Part shown: one piece after another, positions 45,891 through 46,787 of the stretch | Position numbering within the stretch: position 1 is the stretch's first letter | Layout: the number at the start of each line of letters is the position of its first letter | NCBI GenBank assembly: GCA_027451625.1 | Contig: DAIDIY010000005.1 | Location: forward strand, 1-46,787 | Direction of reading: 5' to 3' | DNA length: 46,787 nucleotides | Source: Candidatus Daviesbacteria bacterium | GTDB lineage: Bacteria > Patescibacteriota > Microgenomatia > Daviesbacterales > UBA10151 | The notes under the pieces: model-generated | Database searches by the model: none | Seen by the model: the letters and a program-made list of their open reading frames with translations, nothing else | What the model was told of the DNA's origin: nothing | Translations under genes and position numbers: made by a program

Positions 45891-46787
45891 ATGAAAAACA
45901 AACAAACAAACAATGAAGAGAAATGGTATAGGTTTTGGGAGGAGTCTGGTTTTTTTGAAGCAAATCCAAAATCTTCTAAAAAAGCATACTCTTTGCTCAT
46001 GCCTCCTCCTAATCTTACTGGAGAATTACATTTAGGACATGCGATGCAGCACTCAATCCTCGATGCTGTTGCCCGTTTCAAACGGATGCAAGGATATGAC
46101 GTCCTACTTTTACCAGGAGTTGACCATGCAGGAATCCAATTCGAAGGCACTTTAAACAGGCTGTTGTCTAAAGAAGGTATTACTAAAGAGAAATTAGGAC
46201 GCGAACAGTGGCTAAAAAGAGCCTGGAAATTTAAAGATGAAGTATATCGATCATTTCATGATGTTTGGGTAGTTATGGGAATCTCTGCTGACTGGTCTAA
46301 AGAGGTTTTCACTTTAGATGAAAAAATCTTTGAAGCCGTATTTACAGAATTTAAAACTTTTTGGGAAGAAGGACTTTTATATAAAGGAGCCTATATTGTC
46401 CAGTGGTGCCCTAAATGCAATACTGCAATTGAAGACGTAGAGATGGAGTATCAACAAAAAAAGGAAAACTTGTTTTTTATAAATTACCAAATAGAAAAAA
46501 ACCCCGCAGAATTTATAACAGTAGTTACAGTTCGGCCAGAAACTATTTTTGCAGATAGCGCAATAGCGATATATCCTAACCACCCTAAATATAGTAAGTA
46601 TGTAAACTCATATGCTATTAACCCATTAAATCAAAATAAAATTCCAATATTTGAAGATACACGTGTAGATAAAAACTTTGGCACGGGTGCTTTAAAAATA
46701 ACTCCAGGTCACGATCCTTTAGATTTTGAGATTGGTAAAGATCATAATCTACAAATATTACATGCCATAGACAAACAGGGACGAATG
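45891..46787 (+). CDS. valS: valyl-tRNA synthetase, 5' part (runs off right edge)
   Basis: Translation of 45891 onward: MKNKQTNNEEKWYRFWEESGFF...YSLLMPPPNLTGELHLGHAMQHSILD...LLPGVDHAGIQFEGTL...GISADWSKEVFTLDE...YIVQWCPKCNTAIEDVEMEY...TVRPETIFADSAIAIYP...GTGALKITPGHDPLDFEIGKDHNL; open through position 46787. Confidence 0.95.
   Translation, partial: MKNKQTNNEEKWYRFWEESGFFEANPKSSKKAYSLLMPPPNLTGELHLGHAMQHSILDAVARFKRMQGYDVLLLPGVDHAGIQFEGTLNRLLSKEGITKEKLGREQWLKRAWKFKDEVYRSFHDVWVVMGISADWSKEVFTLDEKIFEAVFTEFKTFWEEGLLYKGAYIVQWCPKCNTAIEDVEMEYQQKKENLFFINYQIEKNPAEFITVVTVRPETIFADSAIAIYPNHPKYSKYVNSYAINPLNQNKIPIFEDTRVDKNFGTGALKITPGHDPLDFEIGKDHNLQILHAIDKQGRM

Noticed and set aside
45869-46583. Minus-strand ORFs 45869-46150 and 46377-46583
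   Set aside because: They lie antisense to the clearly coding valS 5' region.
1-46787. CRISPR array, tRNA or rRNA genes
   Set aside because: Looked for regularly spaced direct repeats and tRNA-like TTCGANNC/CCA-ended cloverleaf segments in intergenic gaps and saw none; a tRNAscan-SE or minced run would be decisive.

Overview
This 46.8 kb AT-rich, gene-dense window looks like a Patescibacteria/CPR genome (Microgenomates-like; inferred from gene content and compact proteins, not proven). Housekeeping genes: holA-like, tpiA, thioredoxin, pcrA-like helicase, metG, tatD, groES/groEL, hsp20, murB, thpR, tsaD and the 5' part of valS, which runs off the right edge and is missing from the ORF track. 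Envelope genes: sugar transferase, dsbA/dsbB, tandem FemAB-like transferases, G5/3D and VanW proteins, M23 peptidase, a GT2 / WecA-like / UbiA (DPPR-synthase-like) cluster, a GH76-like hydrolase, a giant 7x LamG protein and a partial dockerin protein. There is one IS481-like element with a 19-bp inverted repeat and an in-frame TGA in its HTH region. The strongest non-coding signals are: (i) a T-box leader upstream of valS, possibly with an ultrashort Stem I; (ii) a recurrent promoter layout placing a TAnnnT -10 box 5-7 nt (often exactly 6 nt) before the start codon, implying widespread leaderless mRNAs; (iii) contrasting long, structured leaders on the two chaperone units (groESL, hsp20); (iv) divergent promoters sharing one -35 element. 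No tRNA, rRNA or CRISPR array was found by eye.
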